Shown: positions 1-15,266, numbered from the stretch's first letter. The stretch is 64,000 nt of DNA from Trematomus loennbergii (GCA_012861695.1 JAAOOA010000399.1:12003731-12067730); one strand, 5' to 3'. The notes: generated from the sequence alone by a model not told the origin. Translations and numbers: made by a program.

Positions 1-21
1 GAGAAACCACACCAACATAAA

Positions 22-39
22 ACACACACACACACACAC
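22..39. repeat. (AC)9 microsatellite
   Basis: A short perfect AC run at the window edge. Confidence 0.9.
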
Positions 40-719
40 CAATTCACTAATTTCCCACTAACTGTAATTATGTTCTCACCACATAAGATTGACTTTTATT
101 CATCTGGTAACATCCAGTTTCCTGTCATTTGTGAGGCATTGCGAGATTAATGAATGACTTTTACTCCACTAATTTTGAGTGACGTCCACCAAACACACAC
201 ACAGACAGAGTTCCCACATAAACAAACAGAGCGGGTCTTTGTATTCTGCTGCACATCACCACAACACAGATCAACAGTCCCTGAGGTAACGGCCAAAATA
301 AAGATCTCATTACTTTACTCTCTCTCTCTCTCTCTCCATGGCTTGTCAGCTGCCAGACCCTGACGTCTCCTTTCATGTTGGCCAGGCCTCTGAGAGGAGC
401 TGAGAGATGCTGAGAGGCGCACAGAGCCTCCCAGGGCTTTGAGCAGCGTTTGATTCCTGCTAGATAATAGCTGGTTCACTGTCAGCCCCGGGATGATCAG
501 TTAAATCCTTAATCACTGCCTGTCCACTTGCATGACAGTTATTTTAGGGCCTTTTTCTGGACCTTCTCTCCTCTCTTTCCAGCTGTACACCTCTCTCTCC
601 ATCTCTCCCTCCTGTGAAAAGTAATCCAACAACAGAAAACATCATGCTGTGGACGGGTTTAGGGGGGATAAGAGGACAGATGGGGTTTGATGCAGCTTCA
701 TTTCTGCATATAGTTGGTG
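40..719. other. Intergenic, no gene seen
   Basis: Mixed-composition DNA with a (CT)10 run at 318-337. No reading frame looks like a conserved protein. Confidence 0.5.
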
Positions 720-1213
720 TTAAAGGTCACCTATTATGCAAAATCCACTTTTTCATGTCTTTTATACATAAACATGTGTCCCCCATGTGTAAATAGATTC
801 TGAAAGTTTCAGGAAAAAATATTTGCTCACTTCTTGTCCTGATCCATTTATATAAAAACTAGGGCTGTCAAGTTAACGCGTTAATAACACGTTAACGCAA
901 AAAAAAATTAACGCCACTAATTATTTTAACGCGATTAACGCATGTGTATTTTTGTCCTCGGCCGCCGTAGTTTCAGAGCGCATCGAGTTTAAAATACCGT
1001 CTACAAGCTGATGCTTACAGCCCCGCTCCTTGTGGCAGACCACACTTCCACGCTCACCGGGAGGCCCGGACTGGCCATCGGGAGGACCGGGAGGGAGTGT
1101 GTATGTGTGGCGCGACTCGCGCGAGGCGAGGCACACCTTACGTGTTGTTGTTGTTGTTGTTGTTAGCATCTGGTGCTAGCTAGCTGCGCTAACGGATATA
1201 AGGAGCTGTTTCA

Positions 1214-1360
1214 ATGACATTTCGCCGACAACTGCGCCGAGCACTTGACTTTATGCAGGTAGCCAGACAGTGGGACATTGTACGAAAAGTCAGCACACTC
1301 AGCACGGATAGTACGCGCAACATGATTGCAGCGTCCAGGCAGCTCCCATTCGAGCATACA
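1214..1360 (+). pseudogene. hAT (ZBED-like) transposase fragment
   Basis: A short frame inside the hAT-like element encodes a peptide containing WDIVRKVSTLSTDSTRNMIA followed by ASRQLPFEH. This resembles the WxI-x-K-V-x(4)-TD-x(2)-RNM-x-AA segment in the catalytic region of hAT/ZBED-type transposases, around the acidic residue of the 'TD' motif. The similarity stops where the CA microsatellite begins (about 1358), and no other transposase domain is visible. It is a dead internal remnant: no BED finger and no C-terminal dimerisation domain are present. Recognition is from memory of the family, not an alignment. Confidence 0.65.
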
Positions 1361-1375
1361 CCACACACACCACAC

Positions 1376-1432
<57 letters not shown>

Positions 1433-1452
1433 CACACACACACACACACACA

Positions 1453-1499
<47 letters not shown>

Positions 1500-1509
1500 A
1501 CACACACAC
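1358..1509. repeat. Interrupted (CA)n microsatellite inside the hAT-like element
   Basis: About 150 bp of CA dinucleotides with several phase slips (CC or AA doublets). It directly abuts the transposase remnant. The long His/Thr- and Cys/Val-repeat frames over it are artefacts of the repeat. Confidence 0.95.
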
Positions 1510-2194
1510 TGTATTGTATTATTGTATGAGAGGTTCCAGGTTGAATTGAGGCGAATATTTGTAATGTTCAGAGGTTGTTGTGTTTAATTTCATGAGAATA
1601 TTTGTCATTGTTCAAATGATAAAACAAACATATAAAGCATATTTGTCCACTCATATGTTGATAAGAGTATTAAAAACTTGAAAGATATCCCTCTAAGGTA
1701 CATTTAGAACAGATAAAAAATGTGCGATTAATTTGCGATTAATCGCGATTAACATATAGACAATCATGCGATTAATCGCGATTAAATATTTTAATCGACT
1801 GACAGCCCTAATAAAAACCTGTCTGAAAATGAGCTGATCTGATTTTGGCCACTTTATGATGTCATAACGATTTTTTGCCTTGGTAACCATTAGCCAATCA
1901 CCAACCAAGGTAACACCCCCCTCCACGTTATCACCTGAATCTCCTCCTAGAGCACCATTGTGTTCTTTTAAACCAAATATCTCAGAGGGCGTGGGGAGTG
2001 GCTCCTTATTTTCATCTAAAGTAAAATAATCCAGAATCAGCACTTTTGAAACAGGGCTGAAACAGAGGGGTTTGTGGGATGCTACAATGCATGATCTGTT
2101 TGGTATTTCGAGCAAAACACTTCAGAGACATGTTTTGTATATATCTGAGACCTATAATATATTGATGAAAAACAGTATAATAGGGGACCTTTAA

Positions 2195-3460
2195 GATATA
2201 TATTTTGTGTGACTATGGCGCATTCCTTCTGCATGTAGGGGGTAAAAGAAGAGCAGAGACAGGTGAAGGCAGAGGGGGGTCGGCACCAAAAGGAGTAAAG
2301 ACAAGTGCAAAGAGCAAACTGAGAGGAGCTCGTCTTTGACCTGTCAGCCTGAAGACAAGAAGAAGAAGGACCCGCTCTCTTTCTGCTCGGCTCTCCTATA
2401 CCTGCCTGTTTTTAAAGGACATTCAAAGCAGGGCAGAGAGACAGTGAGGCGTTGTCTGTCAGTTTGTCCTGTAACCGTGTCACAGGTTGAGCGGGGACGA
2501 GCGTTCGATGTTCATGTCCGATCCAGGGCCTTGATCAAGGCTCCTCCACAGCCAGGTGCTGCCACCGCTGACAGCCTCACCTCCACCCCCCAACCCCCAC
2601 TGTCTGGAGGATGGAGGGCATTTCACTTTGACAAAGACAAAAATGTGGGGGTCGGGGTAAGGGTTGGTGGGGGATACTTGAAGTGAAGTTTGAATACAGA
2701 GGAATCACAGAAACTTTTGGACAGCCTGGACATTGACGTCGTTGAGTGTGTGCTAAGTTATCAGATCTTTGAAGTTCCTGTAACCTGAAAGGCAGCTTCA
2801 GGGTTACAGTTTGGCTGCACTTGAAGGAAGTTCAGTGTGTGGAGTCAAGTTTTAAGTATATTATTTTATTTACCAATGAATATGTATTTGTGTTGTGAGA
2901 AAAGACATAGGTTTGGTTGCTGAGAGCTTTAAGAATCAATATAATTTGTTTGGGGATTTTAGCATGTTACACAGATAGGGTTTCTTTAAATAGATTTGTT
3001 GAATTGTAACACATTCTTTCATTCATGCAAGATGATAAATTTGAGATATTTCTGACTTGTGTTGGATTAAACCTCGACTTGGTGTTATACATTTAGATTT
3101 ATACTTGAGTTGATTTTAAATTGAATCTAATTATATTAGTCTGGGCCATTATTCAGTTCATTCATTCATTATCAATTGGACACAAGCTTTTACAAAATCG
3201 TTTTGTTGTTTTTGTTCTTTATTTAAAGAGAATCATTGCTATTAAAATAGCACATGTGGTAAGGTATTGATAAGTGTTTTCAGCAAAAGACTTGGAGAAA
3301 AGTAAAACAAATCTGTAAAAGTACCTAAACTGTCAGCTATCAGATGTGTCACTTCAGTCTTGTTCCGCTAAAAAGTTGAATTTAGTTAAAATAGTCGGAT
3401 GTCTTTCTCTTAAATTGTCGTATATGACCCTTTTTCTGCCTCTCTTTTTCTCATGGTCCC
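2195..3460. other. Intergenic, no gene seen
   Basis: Unique-looking DNA. The 116-codon frame at 2336-2686 has no recognisable domain and poor coding character. The stretch 2860-3460 is AT-rich with nothing supportable. Confidence 0.45.
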
Positions 3461-3654
3461 TGCTGTGTGTACAGAATGATGGTATTGTGGCTATGCTGTA
3501 AAAGGCAGACCGTACTACATTGCCTCATTTCCACAAGTCTCGACTTTTGACCCCTTGATTCTGACTGGCGGCACTTTGCTGTAAGTCACAGGGAGCCTTT
3601 CAGCCAATAGAATGAGAGCGCAGCTGGAGGTCGGAGGGTCACAGACGCACCATG

Positions 3655-3688
3655 TATGGAATTCCATAGAGCCAGAGGTCAGAGGTCA
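3655..3688. promoter_or_regulatory. 14-bp palindrome plus perfect DR1 nuclear-receptor element
   Basis: TATGGAATTCCATA (3655-3668) is a perfect 14-bp palindrome. Eight bases further on, AGGTCA-G-AGGTCA (3676-3688) is a perfect direct repeat with 1-bp spacing, the consensus bound by HNF4, COUP-TF and RXR heterodimers. A CCAAT motif lies upstream near 3603. The cluster is compatible with an enhancer, but function is inferred from motifs alone. Confidence 0.4.
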
Positions 3689-3689
3689 C

Positions 3690-5095
<1,406 letters not shown>

Positions 5096-5215
5096 TCTAT
5101 GGGAGCATGCTGGCTGCGTCTTCTGCTTAACACTCACTTTCATCACGCACACGCTCAGAAGTGACAGTCCTCGTCTCTACAAAGGGATTTAGAATATTAC
5201 CAAGAGACCTGCCAT

Positions 5216-5220
<5 letters not shown>

Positions 5221-5298
<78 letters not shown>
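5221..5298. repeat. Compound (CT)15(CA)24 microsatellite
   Basis: A CT tract (5221-5250) runs directly into a CA tract (5251-5298), a purine/pyrimidine-strand-biased run followed by alternating sequence. Confidence 0.97.
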
Positions 5299-5308
<10 letters not shown>

Positions 5309-8300
5309 CGCACACACACACACAAACATGTACAGATACCAGCACAAAGCTTGCTACAAAGGGATTCATGATGTCACCCAGAGACATAACTAAGTTCCAC
5401 ATAATTTCCCATTATTCCTCCTAATGAATCTCAAAACAAGATAGTGGCTGTTAAATTACTCTCCTCCTCCGTCTTCTCCTCACCTCTCTCTCATTTTTAT
5501 TTCCCCATCATCCCTGGCAAATCTCCCTTACAGCCCACCCCCTATTGACACGTATCCCCAGAACGCACACACAAACACCCGGCCCACAAAGGCCTTAGCG
5601 CCTAAGCTAACAACCGATACACAAAAACAGAACAACAAAGCAGTTGTTGTCAGGTTGTTAAGTCCCTGCCACAGTTTCCAAGGGTCGGGGAGACGGCAAG
5701 CAGACAGAAAGAGGGAGAACAGGATGAGATGGGCTTTGGAGAATAAAAGACGGCTAATCCCTGCATTTGGATATGAGAAACGCAGGCCCGCAGGAGAACG
5801 CATCAAAGACGGCTAAATTAGCCTATATACTGGGAGTGAGAGGAGGAGAGAAGAGACGGAGTGAGAGAGAGGCCGCTGATTTGAGACAGTGTTAGAAGAG
5901 CGGGGAGAGGTAGTCTCCTAGGGCCCAGATTAGCAACACACACTCATTATTCTCCAGCATTGCTGTTGCACACAAACACACATGCACACCCACGGCCATG
6001 CACACAGATTAGAACCATACACTCATTATTCTGTCTCTGTGGGACGCTAAACCCTAAAATCCAGCACGCTTGCTGGGAGCACTTGCACAGAGACTGGCTA
6101 AAGGAGTACCGGGGCCCAGCACTGCCTTTGTAGCTGTGCATCGTTAGCCACGCCGGGTGCTAGCACCTCACAGAGGGTGTGTGTAAGTGCACGAGGGGTT
6201 AGTCAGGTTTTTTGGTATGTGTGTGTGTGTGCCAGGGAAGGGCTGGCGAAAGCAGGCAATTAAGGCTAGAGGAGTTTGCTGGTTCATTCAGCTCCACAAG
6301 TGGAACCATCCAAAGCACATTAAATAAGGAAGTTAGGCAGAGAGACAGTGTAGGTTAGGACGCCTTGTTGTCTGTGTGTGTGTGTGCACTTGTGTGTGGG
6401 ATAGAGAGGGGTTAAGAGGGAGGGAGGGAGGGAGAGAAAAGCTTGTCCAGAGCTTGAAAAATGAGCAAAGAAGAACAAAAAGAAAGAATACAAAAAAGAT
6501 TTGAAATCATGCAAGGATACAAACCTTTACATTTTTGATTAGGCTGACCTGTGTTGGGAAGCTTCTCTCTTTGAGTAAAGGGTACACAGGTTGATTGTTG
6601 ATATAGAAGGATGTCTGATAGCCAAAATCAGATGAATAACAGAGAAAAGTATATGGAGCTGCAGTGTGAAACATTTTTTTCAACTTTAAAATCCACTTCA
6701 AGCTATCAGCAATTCATTTCAACCATGTGTGTGTGTTATTTTGTTTTGTGTTTATCAAGTGTGCAAAATTCAATAGAATATGGCTTAAGGAGTGGCGGTA
6801 AATGAATGCAAAAGTTATAACATTAATATGATTAGGCATGCGATACAAACAATGCTGTGCTACAGGAACATTAAGGGGAATGAGTATTACAAACAGCACT
6901 TCATACAATGATGTGCCACAGGGCTTTACTGAGACATGTTTTACCTGTGCAACAGCTGCTTCCATCCAATTACATCAGTCTAGAAAAACTGGCAGAATTT
7001 ATTTTGCTGTAGACCACAACTTGATGCAGTCTATTTCAATTTAAAAAGCACGCTAGCCTCAGGGTTTATTAGCATTAATGTGTGACTGACAATGTTTTTG
7101 CCATGATTACTTTCTCCTCTCCAAGTGAAGCAGGATGCTCTTTTCCTAAGTGCTACAATACCGTACTTAAAGAGCCTCATATATTTGTGGAATATTAAAG
7201 AGAAATGTTTGATGCCATTGGTTTATAGCTAAAAAAACGTCTTTACTATTTATGTTTGGATGAATATTTTTCTTTAAATCAGAGTTCTCGTAGCTATGTT
7301 TTCCCTTTTTGTTTCTTTTCAGTTCAAGTGAAAACACATTCATGTTTAAGCAGTTATTGTACATTCAAAATGTTTCTGTATATCATTTTTCAATAGGTTT
7401 TGACTTGAAATATCTTCAATATTTTCCACACACGGGAAATTGTTTTTCATACTGCATTTGGGACTATTGCTTGATTAATGTATTCCTTTAAAAATGCAAA
7501 TGAAGATGTGTATTAAGAAGTTACTGCGGCTTGGTTGAAACATCATAACCCATTTGATTGATCTCCTCTTACGTAAACTGTAACAAACACTTCTCTTCAC
7601 ATATTGTGCTGTAATATTCAAAAACACCCGGTGTATTTGAGAAACGCATGGACTTATCTTCAATCGTAACTTAATTACATGAAGAAAAAAAAAACTGTAA
7701 ATTGAGTTTTTATTGTTTATCATAAATGTATGTGTAATTCCTGTTTTATGATAATTATAATCCCTGCTTTATCTCTCTCCTCTTCCTCATCTCCTTTATC
7801 TCCTTCTCCTCAGAGGGTAGTGGTCCATGCTGAAAGCTCCTGCCATCTTACCTAGCAGGTTGTTCAGCCTCCCTCCCGCAGTCAGGCATGTGCACACACA
7901 TACACACAAGCGCACACACACGTGCTCTCGCACACATGCACACACAGTAGCAATTATGGCAATCAGCAAGCCGACCCAATTAGTGTTTCCTGCTTGTTAA
8001 GCCCTAGGGGTTGGCTGCCCGACCACCTCACTTTGCATAACTTAATCTGCAATGACAGGGTGTGACACCCAGACTTCTGACCCTACCAGCAGCTTGTGTG
8101 CGGGTGTGTACGTGTGTGTTCGTCTGTATGTGTGAGAACCCCGAGTTGTCCAACCCATGCGTGGTTACAATTTACATTCGCCAAATTGCTCCCAGGCTGC
8201 GGCTGGCTCAGCCCGGCTTGTGAGTTCTGGATCCAGGGGAGGAGCTCTGTTTCTGGGAGTGATTGTGGAGCGGGCTCCCTTCTCCTGTGGGGCTCTCCTC

Positions 8301-8403
8301 TGTCTGAGCTGGTTAAAGGTTGATGGACAACTCTGTTAATATGCAGCTAGTGAAGAGAGGCAAAACCAGGTCTTTCCTGTTGTCCACGATACACATCAGC
8401 TGA
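5299..8403. other. Intergenic; possible conserved element near 6.84-7.16 kb
   Basis: No coding exon is recognisable. The stretch 6838-7160 is non-repetitive, has balanced composition and contains motifs such as TTTATTAGCATTAATGTG (near 7064-7082). It reads like conserved non-coding DNA, but this cannot be shown from one sequence. GGGA and GT short tracts lie at 6418-6433 and 6218-6231. Confidence 0.35.
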
Positions 8404-8425
8404 ACACACACACACACACACACAC
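8404..8425. repeat. (AC)11 microsatellite
   Basis: A perfect short AC tract. Confidence 0.9.
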
Positions 8426-9039
8426 GGACACGATACTCTCACTCATCGACTTTGTGTAGGTGGAGACTGAAGGAAAACTTCTACTGCCATGTTTAAACCA
8501 GGTTCCTTTGAGCAAGTGCCACGATAGTAACATTTGTTTCATGGTCAAACACTTGTGCTGTTATGAAGTGTACCGGAGGCCCGCCCCTTCTCAGTGAGTG
8601 GTTGCCCCGTGACACATGTTGCTAGGCATTAAACCTGACAGAAACCATGGTTACTGGACACAAAAGCACTATTGTGGAGGTGTGTTTGATCTCAGTTTGG
8701 TGTGTGCGTGTGTGAACTCGGTGTGAACTGCATGGAGTCTGCGGAAGCTTTCTGCGAGGGGAACAAAAGCACAGCGGAGTGTGTGAGTGTGAGTGTGGCC
8801 ATCACCCTGATTGCAGAGAGAAGGAAGCAAAACAACAAGTTATATCTCCTTCAGCGCTCCGAGTTTCTCTCCTCTCCCTCCTTTTTTTAATTCTCTGTTT
8901 TGCGTTCTTTCGTGCCTTGACTAATTGTTTTTTGTTTTTTTTTCTCTTCTTCTTGAGTTCAGAAGTGGCAGAAGCGAGGAAGGGGAGCGGGGTGTATTTT
9001 GTACGGGTATCTCCCCGGTGCCTATTCCATTAAAGGCAG

Positions 9040-9210
9040 ACTGATAAACAGGCTAGGATAATTAAAGGGGAGTGATAAATAGTGCTGCCTTAATTAAAGG
9101 GGAGTGATGAGGACACGTGTCGAAATGTTTTGTTAGCGGGCCGACGGACAGATGAAGGAAGAGAGTAATTGCTTTGGATTAATTATTTGGATACGGGCGC
9201 CGAGAGGGTA
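9040..9210. promoter_or_regulatory. Candidate conserved non-coding element with an 18-bp direct repeat
   Basis: TAATTAAAGGGGAGTGAT occurs at 9059-9076 and again exactly at 9091-9108 (period 32 bp, about three helical turns). Each copy carries a homeodomain-type TAATTA core, and a further TTAATTA lies at 9179-9185. The arrangement suggests paired protein binding sites. No coding potential is seen. Confidence 0.35.
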
Positions 9211-9792
9211 CACACATCTCTTGAGGGCTCTTTCAGGATGGAGGGGGAGATGAGGAAGAGTAGAAGGATGGTTTCAAGAAAATATTCACTCCATCTCTCT
9301 TCAAGCCAAGAACAGCACAAACATCAACCATGAGGGAGAGACTTTATTATTAAAGTCATGTTTTCTTTGGTATTTTCGTCTTTATTCATCAAGGAAAAGA
9401 TGTCTGAGAACCACTTTCCAGCAACACATTTATACAAGCACACGCTTTCACACCTGGAAGCTTCCAGTACATCCACTCAACTGGTGACCACCGGGCAGGA
9501 GTCAGAGGTCAATCGCCTCAACATTTCAATTCCAATTTCTCTCCGAATTTGGAAAATATTACTCTCAAGTGGATGGACCTACTTGCATTCATGAAGAAAA
9601 ATCCCTCATGTTATTCAAACATGAAATTCTGCGATTCCAAACTGCTTTGCATCTCTTCTCATTTAAAACTAGTAAGTACAAGAACAAGTAACTACTTACT
9701 TCATTAGACATCCCTCATCAAAGATGAATATTGTTAGAACACCAAATATACCAATGTAAAGCTCAATGAGAATAAATAACAACCTTCACTGA

Positions 9793-10062
9793 GTGTTGTT
9801 TTTCCCACACAATCACGGTCATAGAGGGCAGATGCAGCTCATCCAGTTAAACAGCAATAGATTCACTCATTTACCCAGCCAGTACAACAACATTAAAACC
9901 ACTGGAGTCATTGTACAAACAAACACTCAAAATACTGGACACAAAATCTGTTTATTCACACAGACTACATTCAGTTTATTTCAATCCAAACTCAAAACAT
10001 GGTTAGTGAGGAATCAGCTTAATTAATGTGCACTGTCCCTGTTAAATAAATAAATAAAAATG
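9793..10062 (+). repeat. Possible degenerate LINE 3' end
   Basis: The frame at 9793-10026 ends in a peptide with FSLFQSKLKTWLVRNQLN, which resembles the C-terminal tail of fish non-LTR retrotransposon reverse transcriptases. It is followed at once by an (AAAT)n-type tail at 10046-10060. The rest of the frame gives no clear match, so this is tentative. Confidence 0.35.
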
Positions 10063-10880
10063 TGTGCATATATGTTTCAAGAAAGAACAACAGCAGCAGA
10101 GAGATGACAGCATGCAGCATGGAGAAACTGCAAGCATGCAGGTAATCGCTTACATCTATACTGTAGTAGTCAACTGCAGATCATGACCTACATAACACCC
10201 GAAATGAAAGCACCTGAACTAAAGACATCATTATTTGCTTACAGATAAGATCAACCATGAAAAGATGCAGAAAACTATTCATAAAGGGAATATTAATGGC
10301 TACGGCACATTATGTGTTATGCATGTCTAATTGTTTCGAGGAAAAAGGATCTATGAATATTCATTTTGCATGCTGTTTCGATGTGCTTTTTACTACTTGT
10401 TAAGCAATTTGGGGTTTATTTTTCTCAAAAGTTATACTAAATAAAGTACAATCTAAAAATACTGTTGTGATTTTGTATGTGTATACTCTCTAACGAATCC
10501 CAGAAGTCCAGCATGCGTGACCTCTTCTCCCAGCAGTGTGTACATGCGTCCCATTGAAAGGCTTGACTTCACCGTTTCCTTTTTAGCAGCGGCAGTCGGG
10601 CACTAATGCCTAAAATGTACAGCACATACAGTTCACAACGCATATGCTCACACACAAAACATCTACCTCACCTCTCCACCTCCAGACTCTGTGAGTGTGC
10701 GTTTGTGTGTGTAGAGCTAGTGTGTAGCAGGTAGAGCCATCTGTGATGTAGATCACAGCCAGATGTCCCGGGCTCCGCCACCAGCCAGATCACCTTACAT
10801 AAATACTTTACCATGTGAGGGAATCATTTAGCCATATTAATTGACGGTAAACTTGCCCTGGAACGAAGGCCCCAGACTCC
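10063..10880. other. Intergenic, no gene seen
   Basis: No exon is recognisable. CTGTGAT-GTAG-ATCACAG at 10741-10758 is a short inverted repeat within a non-repetitive stretch (10730-10860). Confidence 0.4.
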
Positions 10881-10881
10881 T

Positions 10882-10913
10882 ACACACACACACACACACA
10901 CACCACACACACA

Positions 10914-10964
<51 letters not shown>

Positions 10965-10982
10965 ACACACACACACACACAC
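10882..10982. repeat. Interrupted (CA)n microsatellite
   Basis: A CA array of about 100 bp with three CC phase slips. Confidence 0.96.
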
Positions 10983-12809
10983 AGTCCTGCATCACAGGTG
11001 GGTTCCTTCACTCACAGGAGCAGCGAGTGGGTAACCGGTGGTAACCGGACTCTGATCAAAAGGAAGATTGACATAAATAAAGAGCCTGCAGGAATGCATT
11101 GTGCAAACAAAATATGAGCTGGGCCCCAAAACATTCCCTGGAGGGGAGGGCTGAGGACGAGGAGGGGGAGAGAGAGAGGGAGAGAAGGGGGGGCAGCTGA
11201 ATAGTTTTCTCTTTTATTCCCTTGAACTCAACTCTCCTGTCTTTCATTCTGGTACTTCCAGACATGAGTGTCAGTATTCAAAGACAGATTAAAAACAAAA
11301 GAAATGCAGGTGAAGATTGAAGTAAAAAAAAGAGAGGGACGATAGATGTGGTAGATGCTCAGTTTTGGCAGACCCATCACATTTAAACTAGAGAGACTAC
11401 AACCCGTGTACTTCAGGGCATAGCGGGCTGGATTTCGCCCCTCAAGTGACAGTCTTATGTTTTGCCACCTATTGTTGTCACTTCTAAACAGGACCAAACC
11501 TTCTTTAGCGGGGGAGTGATATTTAATCCCTGCTTACTGAACCTTTGATATGGTAGCCTTCACCCATGGGCCTCTGAGGTTTATGTACACACACACACAC
11601 ACACACACATACATGCACACACAACAATAACCTGTCTGGGGAACTTCCATGTAGCTTCTGGTGTCTGTTTGTATCCATGTAAGGCTTTAAATCGAGAGGG
11701 GAAAACAAAGTGGCATAGCCCACATAGATGTACACACACACACACACACACACAGTACTGTACACATGGCCGTAACACTACCATAAGAGGAGTTATAACT
11801 GGCACTGGAGGGTCACTTCAACCAGCACTGGGACATTTTTAGGTTTTTCTTTCCAAAACAGAACCCAGAGACTGTATCACTAAAAACAGTGTTGCTAAAA
11901 TCAGCCGCCTACGCACACAAACAGACACACACACCGTTACCGTTTACTCTAAACAAAACTCTGTGCAAGTGATCTCTCCTGGGTCACAAGATAATGAGTA
12001 TTAAAATAAACTTTTTGGTTTACAATTGCTATGTGCATGTTTTCGGTAGCACTTGTGTATACTGTAAGAGTGTGTGTTTTTTTCCTGTTTTTCTCAGTGT
12101 GTTTGTTATCACATTCCAAAGCATTCAGGGACCAATTGACGAGGAGAAGAAAGACATGATGGAAGGAGGGAATAGATAAAAGGCAAATGAACAATAGCGA
12201 GATCACAACAACCCCCCTGACAGTAGGTTGCAACCTCAGCTCTGTGGGGAAAACACACACTAACACACTCGCTTTCAAATGCACAGCAGAGATTTAGCGC
12301 TCTCAGTTGGGACTGAGAAGGACCCATTGAGTGCCTAAAATGTAACTGTATGTTTGTGTTTTGGGGATTTGTGAGTCCCACTGCAAGGTATCCTATCCCT
12401 CCAGGTGGGGTGAGGGTGTTTAGGGGCAGGGGGAGACAGTGGATCCTGCTGGCAACACTCTGGCAGTAACCCGAGGGTGCAGCTGTTCCCACGGAAGTCA
12501 CAGAGGTAGGAGGAAAGGTAACAGTCTCCTGGGGAGGAAAGAGAAATAGGAACGTATAGAATAAGATAGAAGAAAAATGAAAAGAAGTGGAGTTCCTCTT
12601 CTTCTCCTTTCCTTTAACCCTTCCCTCAGTGCAAGGCCGCTCATGGAAGAAAAACAACTTTGATGGAGAAAGAGAAAAGCAAAAGGCAGGAAAGGGCTGA
12701 GTGAAAAGAAAGAAAAACAAGGAAAGGTAAATCTAATTACAGAGGCCAGATATGGCAGCAACGTTAGTTAACCCTGAGACAATAAACACCGATAACATCC
12801 AGCCACAGG
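10983..12809. other. Intergenic, short CA tracts only
   Basis: CA tracts occur at 11587-11608 and 11730-11755. The long minus-strand frame 12109-12720 is low-complexity (Phe/Ser/Leu-rich from GA-rich DNA) and matches no family I know. No gene is supported. Confidence 0.45.
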
Positions 12810-14624
<1,815 letters not shown>

Positions 14625-14672
14625 TGGTGTTGTGTGTGTGTGTGTGTGTTGTGTTGTGGTGTGGTGTGTGTG

Positions 14673-14712
<40 letters not shown>

Positions 14713-14762
14713 TGTGTGTGTGTTGTGTGTGTGTGTGTGTGTGTGTGTTGTGTGTGTGTGTG
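14625..14762. repeat. Interrupted (GT)n microsatellite
   Basis: A TG array with at least seven single-base phase slips (TTG or TGG). Confidence 0.96.
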
Positions 14763-14935
14763 CCGACATAGGGACCCCCGGTCTAACCTAAACACTTGGG
14801 AGAAGAGCTTTTTAAACAGCCAGACATTCAAAACAAACCTCAGCCTCAGCCACTATCTGTCTACGTAGACGAGTGAGACCTTTTAAAAAGGTGCTTTTAC
14901 CGCACATCAGAAATTGAAGGTTTCACAGTCCGTAC

Positions 14936-15014
14936 ACACACACATATATACACACACACACATATATATATATACACACACACACATATATATATATACA
15001 CACACACACACACA
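14936..15014. repeat. Alternating (CA)n/(TA)n compound repeat
   Basis: Blocks of CA alternate with blocks of TA three times, giving a higher-order unit of roughly 20 bp duplicated within the array. Confidence 0.93.
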
Positions 15015-15252
15015 GTCCACCAAGCCCTGGTACCCTATCTAGGATGTCAGAATAAGGAGGGGGAGGTGGGTAACATACCGTTGTATATTAGTGCACTTTT
15101 ACCGTGGATGAGGAATGGCCATAAAAGGTAAAACCATCCTGCTCCGACCTGCTTACTGTAAACAAGCAGAGAGGAAAGTGGAGAGGGTGAGAGATGCCGC
15201 CTGGAGAGGTGGAGAAAATGAAAAAGAAGCAGCAAGGAGAGGAAGAGGAAGA

Positions 15253-15266
15253 GGGGGGGGGGGGGG
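15253..15266. repeat. G14 homopolymer in a purine-rich stretch
   Basis: Fourteen Gs follow about 100 bp of GA-rich DNA on the plus strand. Confidence 0.85.

Larger units (their letters stand above)
860..1810. mobile_element. hAT-like non-autonomous transposon with 8-bp TSD
   Basis: The element starts TAGGGCTGTCA and ends TGACAGCCCTA, an 11-bp terminal inverted repeat. It is flanked on both sides by the same 8 bases, ATAAAAAC, at 852-859 and 1811-1818. An 8-bp duplication is the hAT superfamily signature. The subterminal regions hold clustered motifs: GTTAACGC-type repeats on the left (873-941) and GCGATTAATCGCGATTAA-type repeats on the right (1725-1785), as expected of transposase-binding zones. 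Inside are a (GTT)n run near 1144-1163, a transposase remnant and a large CA microsatellite. Confidence 0.88.
720..2194. mobile_element. TTAA-ended DNA transposon derivative, split by a nested hAT-like insertion
   Basis: The left end reads TTAAAGGTCACCTATTATGC at 720. The reverse complement of the right end (2194-2175) reads TTAAAGGTCCCCTATTATAC, so 18 of 20 terminal bases pair as an inverted repeat. TTAA at both tips fits a piggyBac-type target duplication, although the superfamily cannot be fixed without an element database. Without the inner insertion and one copy of its target duplication the element is about 516 bp with no transposase, so it is a non-autonomous, MITE-like copy. I recognise the sequence type as a dispersed repeat common in teleosts. 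Confidence 0.8.

Noticed and set aside
1693..2115. 140-codon minus-strand frame
   Set aside because: It crosses the border between the hAT-like element and the outer repeat, so it is assembled from two non-coding repeats.
12109..12720. 203-codon minus-strand frame
   Set aside because: Low-complexity Phe/Ser/Leu composition from GA-rich DNA, no domain, no splice or start evidence.
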